From Rhodoblastus sp963748385 (GTDB lineage: Bacteria > Pseudomonadota > Alphaproteobacteria > Rhizobiales > Beijerinckiaceae): 64,000 nt of DNA. The notes below the pieces were generated by a model. That model did not search any database. It had not been told where the DNA came from and saw only the letters and a program-made list of their open reading frames with translations. The first letter of the stretch is position 1, and the number at the start of each line of letters is the position of its first letter. Position numbers and translations under genes: made by a program. This document shows positions 47,430 to 56,537 of this stretch, piece by piece. Location of the stretch: NCBI GenBank assembly GCA_963748385.1, contig CAVVIQ010000012.1, positions 310,001 to 374,000 of the forward strand, given 5' to 3'.

Positions 47430-47868
47430 ATGAAGCCCCATTCCCTTCCATAACCCGAAAATTAAAATTGCGCGATAGGTCCGTTGCTTGATCGCGCCAC
47501 AACGCGACCATTCGCCGCGTTGGCGCGGACCGAGATCCGCAAAATTGCCGTGAGTTCGCCGTATTTGGCGCGAATCCGCCCGCCTGTGGCGTCCTACGAT
47601 CGCGCTCCGAGCGGCCGAAAAGGGATGGGGAACATCTGTTTTGGTCTTATGGACGAAGTCCTCGAATCCACGCTCCGCGATGAAATGATTCGCGCGCCCG
47701 CGCCCTGCTCGATGTTGTGGAGTCCGAATTCCGCATGATGGATGTGGAATTCATCCGCGACAAGCCCGACCGAACGGCGCGCGGCCGCGGACCGGCGCGC
47801 CGGGTTCCCGCCGCCGCCGGGCCGGCGAATTCTCCAATAACTTCGGGATCCTGTCCGGAGCGTCGCAG
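47430..47868. other. Intergenic region without a recognisable gene
   Basis: These 440 bp lie between the ccoN promoter and the DedA gene. Short open frames occur on both strands, but none has family features or a good ribosome-binding site. The part at 47430-47470 is AT-rich, as expected around a promoter. No repeat or RNA structure was recognised. Confidence 0.5.
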
Positions 47869-48555
47869 TCACTCGCCGGCCGCCGGCTCGCCGATCGGCG
47901 TGGCCGCGAGATCGGCGGGGTCGTCGCGCAGCGGTCCCGGATAGGCGGCGACGGCCAGCGCGACGAGCTTTCTTTCCTGAGTTTGCATCAGCCACCAGCC
48001 GATGGCGACGCCGAGGATGACGAGGGCGAGCACAATCTTGCCCAAAGGCCCTTCGACGCGCTCGATAGCGTCGCCGAAGGCATAACCGGCGACGCCAAAG
48101 ATCGCCGCCCAAATCACGCCGCCGGTGGCGTTAAAGAACAGGAACTGGCCCCAGCCGTAACGGTTCACCCCGGCGAGAAAGGCGGCGAAAATGCGCAAAA
48201 TCGCGACGAATCGGCCGAAAAAGACGATCTTCGCGCCGTAATGGTCGAACAAATATTGGCCAAGCTTGATCCGATCGTCGGAAAAACCGACCTTGCCGCC
48301 GTGATTCAGCAGCAGCGGCAGGCCGAACCGGCGTCCCGCCCAGAAGCCGATATTGCCGCCAAGAATGGCGCCAACCGCCGCCAAGGCGATGACAAGTTTG
48401 ATATTGAGCAGGCCGGTCGCGCCCGCGAAGATCGCGGCCAGGACCAGCGCGGTCTCCCCGGGAATCGGGACGCCGACGCTCTCCAGCATCACGATACAGA
48501 AGACCGCGAGATAACCGTGCTGCGCGATCAGAGGCTTAATCGTTTCGACAAACAT
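47869..48555 (-). CDS. DedA family membrane protein
   Basis: DedA proteins are inner-membrane proteins linked to lipid flipping and envelope homeostasis. The ATG at 48555 (MFVETIKPLIAQHGYLAVFCIVMLESVGVPIPGE) gives 228 residues. Conserved features are ESVGVPIPGETALVLAA, GGNIGFWAGRRFG and FFGRFVAILRIFAAFLAGVNRYGWGQFLFFNATGGVIW. About five hydrophobic segments follow the SNARE-associated DedA pattern. A cytoplasmic tail of about 40 residues ends the protein. It stands alone on the minus strand. Confidence 0.92.
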   Translation of the reverse strand: MFVETIKPLIAQHGYLAVFCIVMLESVGVPIPGETALVLAAIFAGATGLLNIKLVIALAAVGAILGGNIGFWAGRRFGLPLLLNHGGKVGFSDDRIKLGQYLFDHYGAKIVFFGRFVAILRIFAAFLAGVNRYGWGQFLFFNATGGVIWAAIFGVAGYAFGDAIERVEGPLGKIVLALVILGVAIGWWLMQTQERKLVALAVAAYPGPLRDDPADLAATPIGEPAAGE

Positions 48556-48942
48556 TCTCTGTTCCGTGAGCGCCTTTTCCCGTCCGAATCGAGTCCGAAA
48601 CGCGGCGCAATCCCTGGCATATAGGGTGAGAGCGTTGAAATTCCGCTGGCCCGGGCCCAACTGGCCGACCCGCGCCCGCGACATTCCGAATCACGCGCGC
48701 CGGCAGGCGAAAATCGGACGTCGCCGGCGCCGGTCGATCCCGGAAAGCCGCAATCGCTCAGACTGCATGTCGCGGCCCGGACGATCGGGCGGGCGGGTTG
48801 TAACGGAAAAAGCGATCCGCCGCCAGTCGGTTCAATCAATCTGGCGCCTGCGGTCGCCGTAAAATGATTCGGGCGGCCTCGCCGCCCGGATTGTCGCGTT
48901 ATTTCTGTACGGCGCCGCAAAATCCTCAGCCGTAGAAGCTTC
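48556..48942. other. Intergenic region with a probable terminator hairpin
   Basis: No gene is seen in these 387 bp. A hairpin at 48870-48888 (CGGGCGGC/GCCGCCCG with a three-base loop) lies about 55 bp after the stop of the minus-strand small gene ending at 48943 and may terminate it. The segment just upstream of the DedA gene should hold its promoter. Confidence 0.5.
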
Positions 48943-49332
48943 TCAACGCGGGCGACCGCAACTCCCCGCGGGGGGAAACGCGCCAAGGGAAGCGTGACGA
49001 AGAGTTCGCGCATTCCGGCCAGGGCCTGCGGCGCCGGCAAATTCTGCAGCGCCGTCCCAGGCGCCGTCCAGCGCCGTTTCGACGACATGGCGCAGGCCGG
49101 CGAGAAGCGGCGTGTCGTGGCGGATCATGCCCATTTCGAGGGTTTTACGGCGACGCGGACTCGCCTTGCGGTCGTAATCCACCACCAGCCGCGCCACGAA
49201 AGCGCCAATTGAGACGTCCGCGCGCCTGGCCGCGAGCGCCACCCGGCGCTCCAGCCTGCCGCCGATGCACGCCAGCGCGGCGGCGGCGACATATTCGTTG
49301 GCGCAGGAGCGGAACAATTCGGTCGTTCGCAT
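48943..49332 (-). CDS. Small conserved protein of unknown function
   Basis: The product is 129 residues from the ATG at 49332 (MRTTELFRSCANEYVAAAALACIGG). I do not know its name, but its pattern resembles small alphaproteobacterial proteins that share a CANEYVAAALxxIGG start. A segment IGAFVARLVVDYDRKASPRRRK and HDTPLLAGLRHVVETAL follow. The first half is helical. No signal peptide, membrane span or catalytic motif is seen. Proline/glycine-rich residues near the end may be non-conserved. It stands alone, with no partner. Confidence 0.55.
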   Translation of the reverse strand: MRTTELFRSCANEYVAAAALACIGGRLERRVALAARRADVSIGAFVARLVVDYDRKASPRRRKTLEMGMIRHDTPLLAGLRHVVETALDGAWDGAAEFAGAAGPGRNARTLRHASLGAFPPAGSCGRPR

Positions 49333-49525
49333 TGTGGTCTCCGATATCGAAGACGCGCCAAGCAAATTTCGCATGCGCGCGCAGTTTCGGGGAAAACCCG
49401 TGCAGCAACTCAGACGCCAGTAGGAACTGCTCCAGAATAGCAGCGATTGGCGCCAACGACCGAATCACATTTGCGTGAGACCGCAGCGTTTGACCTATGG
49501 TAAATGTTTGAAGATAAACAATTTT

Positions 49526-50203
49526 TTAACCCTTCGTCGCGCCTGGCCCGTAGCCGGCGAACTTTTCGACCAGCGAAAGCGCCTCGTGATCCGGCAGGAT
49601 GGCCGGGGCTCCGGCGAGGCTGGCGAGATAATGCAGCTGGGCCAGCGTTTCGAGTTCGCCGGCGAGCCAAAGCGCGCGTTTGAGGTCCGGCCCGACGGCG
49701 ATCATGCCGTGGCTGCCAAGCAGCACGCCATTGCGGGGGCCCAGCCCCGCGACCGCCAGCGCCGACAATTCAGCCGTCCCGAAAGGCGCGTAATTCGTGC
49801 ATTCGATCGTCGAGCCGCCGAAGGCCGCGATCATGTAATGGCTCGCGGGAATCGGCCGGCGCAGCATGGACAGGACCGTCGCATAAGGCGCATGGGCGTG
49901 GACCACCGCCCCGACGTCGGGGCGCGCGCGAAGAATGTCACGGTGGAAACGCCATTCGCTGGAAGCCTTCAGGCCGGTCTTCTCATCGACGGCGGGGGCC
50001 TCGGCGGCGAGCCCCATGGCGACGATCATGTCCGGCGTCAGGTCGTCGTAATCGACCCCGCTCGGGGTGATCAGCAGGGACGAGCCCAGGCGCGTGGAAA
50101 TGTTCCCGGCCGCGCCCTGGTTGAAATGTCTGGCGTTCATGGCGCGGCACGCGGCCACGATCGCTTCCCGAGCCTTTCGTTCGGCCTTGCTTTTGCGCGC
50201 CAT
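49526..50203 (-). CDS. Class II aldolase/adducin family protein
   Basis: The family includes L-fuculose-phosphate aldolase and related zinc aldolases and epimerases. The ATG at 50203 (MARKSKAERKAREAIVAACRAMNARHFNQGAAGNISTR) gives 225 residues. The zinc site is HAHAPYATVLSM with a further His in GSHGMIAVG. A substrate-binding segment reads NQGAAGNISTR and a catalytic acidic residue lies in ASSEWRFH. The start overlaps the glyoxalase stop by one base (TGATG), so the pair is coupled. Substrate is not assigned. Confidence 0.9.
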   Translation of the reverse strand: MARKSKAERKAREAIVAACRAMNARHFNQGAAGNISTRLGSSLLITPSGVDYDDLTPDMIVAMGLAAEAPAVDEKTGLKASSEWRFHRDILRARPDVGAVVHAHAPYATVLSMLRRPIPASHYMIAAFGGSTIECTNYAPFGTAELSALAVAGLGPRNGVLLGSHGMIAVGPDLKRALWLAGELETLAQLHYLASLAGAPAILPDHEALSLVEKFAGYGPGATKG

Positions 50204-50643
50204 CACCAGGATCCGACATTGGGGGCGCTGACCCAGGGCTCGCGCGCCGGCAAGGCCGCGCCTTTTTGCAGAAACTCGATCGAAATGCCGTCCGGGCTGC
50301 GGATGAAAGCCATGCGGCCGTCGCGCGGCGGCCGATTGATCGTCACGCCAGCCGCGGCGAGCCTGTCGCATAAAGCGTAGATGTCCTCAACCTCATAGGC
50401 GAGGTGGCCGAAATTGCGGCCGCCCGCATATTGTTCCGGGTCCCAGTTGTGGGTCAGCTCGACCAGGGGCGCGGCTTCCGACGCGGCGCGGGCGGCGTCT
50501 TCGGGCGCGGCCAGGAAAACCAAAGTGAAGCGGCCGTTGTCGTTGTCCATGCGGCGGATTTCGACCATGCCGAGCTTGTTGACGAAGAAGTCGAGGGCGG
50601 CGTCGAGATCGCCGACTCTGATCATGCTGTGAAGATAGCGCAT
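50203..50643 (-). CDS. gloA: Lactoylglutathione lyase (glyoxalase I)
   Basis: GloA converts the methylglyoxal-glutathione hemithioacetal to S-lactoylglutathione. The 146-residue product has LHSMIRVGDLDAALDFFVNKLGM, VELTHNWDPEQYAGGRNFGHLAYEVEDIY and IRSPDGISIEFLQ. The metal ligands His5, Glu74-like, His-like and Glu-like positions are conserved in these motifs. It is the first gene of a two-gene operon with the class II aldolase, so a carbonyl-detoxification or aldehyde-handling role fits the pair. Confidence 0.93.
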   Translation of the reverse strand: MRYLHSMIRVGDLDAALDFFVNKLGMVEIRRMDNDNGRFTLVFLAAPEDAARAASEAAPLVELTHNWDPEQYAGGRNFGHLAYEVEDIYALCDRLAAAGVTINRPPRDGRMAFIRSPDGISIEFLQKGAALPAREPWVSAPNVGSW

Positions 50644-50763
50644 CGCCGCTGCTCCAGTCCGGCCCCCTCAGGCCGCTCGCGCCCTTTTTAGCACAAACGC
50701 CGCAGCCTTGCCGCGCCCCGCGGCGATCTGCTATCTGACCCGGGCAAGGCAGGAGGACTTCCC

Positions 50764-52192
50764 TTGACCGACGCCGCCCTCAAGGAAAAGGTAGCCTTCG
50801 GCTCGATCGTCGCCAGCTTTCTGCTGACGCTCGGCAAGATCGCGGCGGGTCTGGCTTCTGGTTCGCTCGCTTTGCTGTCCGAGGGCGCCCATAACGCGCT
50901 CGACACCGGCGCCACCATTCTCACTTATTTCGCGGTGCGCGAGGCCAACAAACCCGCCGACGAACGCCATCCCTATGGCCACGGCAAATACGAATCGCTT
51001 TCGGCTTTGGCGGAGACCGGCGTGCTCGCCGGCCTCGCCTGTTATGTCGTGGTGGCCGCGATCCGGCGGCTGTGGGAGGGGCCAGAACCGGTCGACGCCA
51101 GCTGGCCGGTCTTCGCCGTGCTGTTCATCTCGATGGGCGTGGACGTGACGCGCTGGCTGACCCTGCGCGCGGTGGCGCAAAAAACCGGAAGTCAGGCGCT
51201 CGCGGCGGACGCCATGCATTTCGCCAGCGATCTGATCGGAACGTCGCTGGTTCTGGCCGGGCTCGCCGCCAATTCTCTCGGCTTTCATCAGGGCGACGCC
51301 CTGGCGGCGCTGGGCGTCGCTTTGTTCATCGGCTACGCCGGCTTCCATCTCGGCAGCCAGACCATCGAAACCCTGCTCGACGCGGCGCCGGTCGGCCTCG
51401 CCGACAAGCTGCGCGCCGCGATCGTGCAGATTCCCGGCGTGGTCGCGGTGGAGGATCTGAAACTGCGCGCCAATGGCCCGCAGGTGCTGGGCGAAATCAC
51501 CCTCGGCGTGCCGCGCGCGCTGCCCGTCGAGCGCCTGATCCAGATCGAACGCGCGGTCCAGGCGAAAATCGCCGAAATCTCGCCGGAGACCCAGGCCAGC
51601 ATCATCACTTCGCCGCGCGCGCTCGACGAGGAGACGGTCGACCGAGCGCGTCGCGATGATCGCGGCGCGGCGCGGACTCGCCGCCCATCATGTCATCATC
51701 CAGCGTCTCGATGGTCACGACTGCATCGCCTTCGATCTCGAAATCGACGGCGCCATGACCCTGGGCGCGGCCCATGAGGTCGCCACGGCGCTGGAGGACG
51801 AAATTCGCCACGAATTCGGCGCCGGGCTCGAGGTCGAAAGCCATATCGAGCCGCGCCGCGACCAAGCCCTGACCGGGCACGAGGCCGACGCCGCGACCGT
51901 CGCCCGGATTACCGAATGCCTGCGCAAACTGGCCATCGCCGGCGGCGTGCTCCGGGACGTCCACGACATCCGCGCCCGCCGCACCGAGGAGGGACTGGTG
52001 GTCAATTTCCACGCCACCGTCGATCCCACGCTGAGCGTCGCGGCGACCCATGACGCCGTGAACCGGCTCGAGCGCGCCTTGCGCGAGCGCACGCCCGGCC
52101 TGCTGCGCGTCGTCGGCCACGCCGAGCCGACTCGGGGCGGCGTTGACGCGGAGGCAAGCGCTCGCGATCTTCTCGCGCGGCGGCGCGTTTGA
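50764..52192 (+). CDS. Cation diffusion facilitator (CDF) transporter, frameshifted near 51646
   Basis: The protein exports divalent metal ions, probably Zn, Mn or Fe, from the cytoplasm by proton antiport. Residues 1-200 hold six predicted helices, with GSLALLSEGAHNALDTGATI and HPYGHGKYE in helix II, and ADAMHFASDLIGTSLVL in helix V. The cytoplasmic part runs to ALDEETVD. There the continuing family sequence ERVAMIAARRGLAAHHVIIQRLDGHDCIAFDLEIDG lies in another frame. One extra C near 51646 (CC instead of C) restores the frame to the stop at 52192, about 475 residues. The long C-terminal part carries a second CDF-like alpha-beta domain. Confidence 0.83.
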
Positions 52193-52405
52193 AGACGCAG
52201 GTCCGCGTCTTCGCGTCAGATCGTGACGATCTGTTTCTCTTTCCGCAGGTTCGGCGCAAGCTCCGGCCCGGACAATGCTCGATCGCCCGCGGCCGATTTC
52301 CGTCGGGCGCCGAAAGAGAACATGCGATGAAAATGATTTCCCTGGCTTTCGCTTCCAGGACCGCCCCGACCGAACGGAGACGGGACGAACTGGAATTGAC
52401 CTTCG

Positions 52406-54181
52406 ATGAAACGGAAATCCGGCGGAAATTCCCCAATTGCGTCGGGCCGAACGACTCTGATCGCCACGGTCTTCCAGCGTCTGTTCAATGCGGAATCGCC
52501 GCGCGGCGAAATTCTGGACCTTGTGGAGCGCGGCCCGTCGCTGACCGAGATGATCGACGCCGCGGACCAGATCATGGCCGCGACCGTGACGCGCTATTTC
52601 CGCAAGAACTATGGCCTTCGCTCGGGCGACGGGCTTCGCGAGCTTTTCCGCCGGCACGCCGCATTGATCGCGTCCCTGCACGGAATAGCGACCGAGAGGG
52701 CGGCTCAGGCGATCTCCGCCGAAGCCGAGGCGGAAAGCGCGCTCGGCAAATTGAGCGGGCTGTCGCAGACGGTCGCCGAAGTCAACGAAGTCGCGATTGA
52801 ACTGGCCCGTCTGGCGCGCAATATCGGCGTGGCGAAACAGGGCGCCCATTCGAGCGCCTCCGCGACCCATGAACTCGTCGCCTCGATCGACGAGATCGCG
52901 CGATCGAGCAAGGACGCCCTGGCGCAAGCCGAAGATTCGCGGCGATCGGCGGTCGAGGGCGCGCGGCTGATCGGCGACCTCTCGCTCACCATGCGGCATG
53001 TTTCCGCTGTTTCGGTCGAGACGAAGAGCGAAGTGGGCGCGCTGGAGCAGGCCTTCAACCATATAGCCGACGCCTTGGGCGTCATCGAATCCATCGCGCG
53101 CCAGACCAACCTGCTCGCGCTCAACGCGACGATCGAGGCGGCGCGCGCCGGCGAACTCGGCAAGGGTTTCGCCGTCGTCGCCAACGAGGTGAAGCAACTG
53201 GCCAATCAGACCGGCAAGGCCACGGTGGAGATCGGCCAGCGCATCGACGACATGAGGCGGGTGATCGCCGGCATGGCCGCCGCCATGGCGCGGTCCGAAC
53301 AGGCGGTCGCGGCCGGAGAGCAAGCGATCTGCGGCGCGAAAGGCGTCGTCGAAATCTTTTCCGAAAAGGTCTCGACGGTCGCCGAACGCATGGAGGCCGT
53401 GGCGCTCATCCTCGAACAGCAGAAGCTCGCCAGCGAGGAAATCGCCGCCAATATCGAATCCGGCGCCCGGCTGGCTTCCGACAACGAGACCCTGCTGGTG
53501 AAAATGGCGGCGGGCATGCAGGAGATGAACGACCATTTCTCGCAACGCGCCAAGTCCTGGTTTTCTGCGCAGTCGCCGCGAGCCTTGTGCGAAATGGCGA
53601 AGATCGACCACGTTCTGTTCAAGAAGCGCGTGGTCGACACCTTGCTCGGCCGCGCCAAATGGGCGGCGGGAGAGGTTCCCGACCACCACCAGTGCCGCCT
53701 GGGCAAATGGCACGACGGCGTCTCCAACGACTTCATTCGGTCAATTCCCGCCTATGCCGCCCTGGTCGAGCCGCATCGCCGCGTGCACGCCGCGGCCCAG
53801 GCGATCCTGAAGCATCACGAAGCCAAGGAGCCCGACCGGGCGATCGCCCTGCTCGGCGAGTTGAACGCCGCGAGCGGCGAAGTCCTGGCGGGCCTTGACG
53901 AGCTTTCGCGGGCGCTGGCGATCGAACATGCCGGCGGCGAGCGGCGCGGCTCCGAGCGGCAGAGACTGGGGCGCCTCGGAACCCTCTCGACGCCCGAGGG
54001 CGACCGCACCGTGTTGATCGAGGACCTGTCGCAAGGCGGGGCGAAAATCGCCGGCGGCGCCAATCCGCAGGTCGGCGACCGCGTCCTGCTTTCCCATGAC
54101 GGCCAGACCGTGGCCGGCTCCGCCGTATGGGCGGAAAAGGACAGCGCGGGCGTCAGGTTCGAGCCCCGCGACCGGGCTTGA
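52406..54181 (+). CDS. Soluble methyl-accepting chemotaxis receptor with CZB and PilZ domains
   Basis: This 591-residue protein has no membrane segment. Residues about 115-380 are a chemoreceptor signalling domain with the hairpin signature NLLALNATIEAARAGELGKGFAVVANEVKQLA. Residues about 390-465 are a CZB zinc-sensing domain: His402, Cys430 in CRLGKWHDG, then His457 and His461 (HRRVH). The last 80 residues are a PilZ domain with RRGSERQR and EDLSQGG, the c-di-GMP signature. The domains imply integration of zinc or hypochlorous-acid signals with c-di-GMP. The ATG at 52406 is the best start seen. No che genes lie nearby. The receptor could control chemotaxis or a related two-component array. 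Confidence 0.9.
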   Translation: MKRKSGGNSPIASGRTTLIATVFQRLFNAESPRGEILDLVERGPSLTEMIDAADQIMAATVTRYFRKNYGLRSGDGLRELFRRHAALIASLHGIATERAAQAISAEAEAESALGKLSGLSQTVAEVNEVAIELARLARNIGVAKQGAHSSASATHELVASIDEIARSSKDALAQAEDSRRSAVEGARLIGDLSLTMRHVSAVSVETKSEVGALEQAFNHIADALGVIESIARQTNLLALNATIEAARAGELGKGFAVVANEVKQLANQTGKATVEIGQRIDDMRRVIAGMAAAMARSEQAVAAGEQAICGAKGVVEIFSEKVSTVAERMEAVALILEQQKLASEEIAANIESGARLASDNETLLVKMAAGMQEMNDHFSQRAKSWFSAQSPRALCEMAKIDHVLFKKRVVDTLLGRAKWAAGEVPDHHQCRLGKWHDGVSNDFIRSIPAYAALVEPHRRVHAAAQAILKHHEAKEPDRAIALLGELNAASGEVLAGLDELSRALAIEHAGGERRGSERQRLGRLGTLSTPEGDRTVLIEDLSQGGAKIAGGANPQVGDRVLLSHDGQTVAGSAVWAEKDSAGVRFEPRDRA

Positions 54182-54216
54182 ACCGAGCCGCGCGCCGGCC
54201 GCGGCCCGACGTCGGA

Positions 54217-54242
54217 GGGCGACTTCGGCGGGCGACTTCGGC
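54217..54242. repeat. Tandem 13-bp repeat upstream of the DsrC-like gene
   Basis: GGGCGACTTCGGC is present twice in direct tandem (54217-54229 and 54230-54242), 71 bp before the DsrC-like ATG. It could be simple slippage or a regulatory site. No more can be said. Confidence 0.4.
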
Positions 54243-54313
54243 GGGCTCTTGCAGGCTTCCCGCTTGGCGCCTAATCTCGATGTGTTGAGTGTGGCGCGCG
54301 GAGGAAGTCTGCC

Positions 54314-54679
54314 ATGTCTAACGTCATTCACAGCGCTAACGTACCCGAAACGCTTCATGCCGCCCCCGAAGGCGACATGCATCATCTGCCGCCGTGGTCG
54401 GAAGAAGTCGCCCGCGACATCGCCGCGAAAGAGGGCGTCGAACTGACCGCAGAACATTGGGAAGTCGTGCATTTGCTGCGCAATCATTATCGCTTGCGCG
54501 GCCATTCGCTGACGGGCACCGCCTTGCTCAGAGCGCTCGGGGAGCCTTTCGGCATGCGCGGCGGCATCAAGCATCTCTACGAGCTTTTCCCCGGCGGGCC
54601 GGTGAGCCAGGGCAGCCGAATCGCCGGCGTGCCAGCGCCGCCTTACAGCCGCGATTTGTCCTTCGGCAGCGTGCAATAG
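54314..54679 (+). CDS. DsrC/TusE family protein lacking the C-terminal cysteines
   Basis: The 121-residue protein has the DsrC fold sequence: WSEEVARDIAAKEGVELTAEHWEVVHLLRNHY, then GTALLRALGEPFG and IKHLYELFPGGPVSQGSRIAGVPAPP. In DsrC and TusE the C-terminal arm carries one or two redox cysteines (pattern ...CxxxxLPxPxGC...). Here Ser101 replaces the first, and the tail YSRDLSFGSVQ has no Cys; the whole protein is cysteine-free. It cannot act as a persulfide carrier, so a regulatory or structural role is more likely. The gene is isolated and convergent with ispE. Confidence 0.88.
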   Translation: MSNVIHSANVPETLHAAPEGDMHHLPPWSEEVARDIAAKEGVELTAEHWEVVHLLRNHYRLRGHSLTGTALLRALGEPFGMRGGIKHLYELFPGGPVSQGSRIAGVPAPPYSRDLSFGSVQ

Positions 54680-54755
54680 ACTCGAAAAGGCGACGTTTCG
54701 GCGCGACTCACGAAAAAGTGAAAACCCATCCAAAAAGAAATAGTACGCGCAAAAC

Positions 54756-55637
54756 TCAACGCAGAAGCGTCGCCTTCACCCACCATTCGGGGTGGCCCTG
54801 TGAAATCGCCTTGGCCGCCGCGCCAGCCTGGCGGCGGGTCTCGAACAAGGCGAAACAGGTCGCGCCCGAGCCCGACATGCGGGCGAGGCGGCAGCCCCGC
54901 GCCCCGCTCAGGACGGACAGCACATGGCCGATGACGGGCGCCAGCACGCAGGCGGCGTCCTCCATGTCGTTGCGGCCGCGCGCCAAGGCGCGCAGGAAGC
55001 TTGCGAAATCCATGCCCGAGGCGATCGCCGGATGCGGGCCATAGCCAAAACTCTCGCCTGGCTTGAGGCCGAGTTTCTGGAAAACCGCGCGGGTTTCGAC
55101 CGGGACGCGGGGATTGACCAGCACCGCGAACAAGGGCGGCAGGCGGATCGGCGGGCCGAGCTTTTCTCCCACGCCCGCCATCATCCGCGCGCGCGGAACG
55201 ACGCAGACGGGCACATCGGCCCCGGCGGCGCGCGCCGCCGCGTAAAGCGCGGGATCGTCGAGCGGAAGATCGTTGGCGGCGGCGAGCAGGCGCAGGGCGG
55301 CCGCCGCGTCGGCCGAACCACCGCCGATCCCGGCGGCGACGGGCAGGCGTTTGACGAGATGGAAGGCGCCCGTGCGCAGGCTGGGCTTTGCGGCGCGCAG
55401 CGCGCGGTCGGCCCGCGCAACCAGATTGTCGCCGCCGTCCCCCGCTTCGATCGCGGTCGGGCCTTCGAGCGTCAGGTCGAAATAATCGTCGGGCGCAAAG
55501 GTCAGAAAGTCGCCGGTTCCGGCGAAGGCCACGAGGCTTTGCAGATCGTGATAGCCGTCAGGACGGCGGCCATCGATATGCAGGGTGAGATTGATTTTCG
55601 CCGGCGCTTTCGCCGAAAAGGTCTTGGCGGCTGTCAT
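54756..55637 (-). CDS. ispE: 4-(cytidine 5'-diphospho)-2-C-methyl-D-erythritol kinase
   Basis: IspE phosphorylates CDP-ME in the MEP isoprenoid pathway. The ATG at 55637 (MTAAKTFSAKAPAKINLTLHIDGRRPDGYHDLQSLV) gives 293 residues. The GHMP-kinase motifs are PAKINLTL, LPVAAGIGGGSADAAAAL (ATP loop) and ARMSGSGATCFALFE near the C-terminus. It overlaps the pirin stop by four bases (ATGA). Confidence 0.96.
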   Translation of the reverse strand: MTAAKTFSAKAPAKINLTLHIDGRRPDGYHDLQSLVAFAGTGDFLTFAPDDYFDLTLEGPTAIEAGDGGDNLVARADRALRAAKPSLRTGAFHLVKRLPVAAGIGGGSADAAAALRLLAAANDLPLDDPALYAAARAAGADVPVCVVPRARMMAGVGEKLGPPIRLPPLFAVLVNPRVPVETRAVFQKLGLKPGESFGYGPHPAIASGMDFASFLRALARGRNDMEDAACVLAPVIGHVLSVLSGARGCRLARMSGSGATCFALFETRRQAGAAAKAISQGHPEWWVKATLLR

Positions 55638-56521
55638 AAGGTTTTCAATTCCGGCGCCGGAATGAATTCGGGATCGCCTTCGATCGGCCCGAAATGACCG
55701 GTCTCCCATTTGGCGCGCGCGCGAAAAATGCGCTCGCGGCTCGAGGAGACGAAGTTCCACCACACGTAGCGCGGGCCGTCCAGGGCGTCGCCGCCGAGCG
55801 CGGCGAGCCGGCTTGGCTTCTTCGCCCGCAGCGCGACAGGCGCGCCCGGACGGATCACGACCAGTTGGCCAGCCGGGAAAACCGCTCCGTCGATCTCGAT
55901 TTCGCCCGAGACCAGATAGAAGGCGCGTTCTTCGTGGTCGGCGCGGAATTCGTAGGCCGCGTCCCGATCGAGCGCGATATCGGCGAGAAAACAGGTCGAG
56001 AATGTTGTCGGCGGCGCCTGAAGGCCATGCAGCGTTCCGATGGCGAGGCGCAGGCGAAAGCCGGCGTCTTCGAGCGTCGGCAGGGCTTCGCGCCCGTGGT
56101 GTTCGAAACCCGGATCGGTTTCCTCGAATTTTTGAGGCAGGCCGATCCACAGCTGCAGGCCGTGCATCTTTCCGCCCGCCGCGCGAAATTCTTGCGGCGA
56201 CCGCTCGGAATGGACGATTCCGCGCCCGGCGACCATCAGATTGACCGCTCCGGGCGCGATTTCCACGGCGTTGCCGAGGGAATCGCGATGGAACAAGGCG
56301 CCGTCGAGGAGATAGGTCAGGGTCGCGAGGCCGATATGGGGATGGGGCCGCACGTCCATGCCGGTCCCCGGCGCAAAATCGGCCGGTCCCATTTCATCGA
56401 GGAAGACGAACGGCCCGACCATCCGCCGCTTCGCGGAAGGCAAGGCGCGCCGCACGCCGAATCCGCCGACGTCCCTCGCCTGCGGAATGACCACGGCTTC
56501 GACCGGGGCGGGTTGCGACAT
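55634..56521 (-). CDS. Pirin family protein
   Basis: This cupin-fold protein has 295 residues from the ATG at 56521 (MSQPAPVEAVVIPQARDVGGFGVRRALPS). The N-terminal cupin metal site is DVRPHPHIGLATLTYLLDGALFHRDSLG, then GRGIVHSERSPQ. The middle has GKMHGLQLWIGLPQK and the C-terminal cupin SGEIEIDGAVFPAGQLVV. Bacterial pirins include quercetinase-like enzymes and metabolic regulators; the substrate here is unknown. It is coupled to ispE downstream and lies 16 bp after xseB. Confidence 0.93.
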   Translation of the reverse strand: MSQPAPVEAVVIPQARDVGGFGVRRALPSAKRRMVGPFVFLDEMGPADFAPGTGMDVRPHPHIGLATLTYLLDGALFHRDSLGNAVEIAPGAVNLMVAGRGIVHSERSPQEFRAAGGKMHGLQLWIGLPQKFEETDPGFEHHGREALPTLEDAGFRLRLAIGTLHGLQAPPTTFSTCFLADIALDRDAAYEFRADHEERAFYLVSGEIEIDGAVFPAGQLVVIRPGAPVALRAKKPSRLAALGGDALDGPRYVWWNFVSSSRERIFRARAKWETGHFGPIEGDPEFIPAPELKTL

Positions 56522-56537
56522 GGCTGGCTCCGGCCGT

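Noticed and set aside
47430..47868. Small open frames between the ccoN promoter and DedA
   Set aside because: No conserved motif, no ribosome-binding site, and the sequence fits an intergenic region.
54314..54679. Evidence for dissimilatory sulfur oxidation from DsrC
   Set aside because: The protein lacks the redox cysteines and no dsrAB, dsrEFH or tus genes are nearby.
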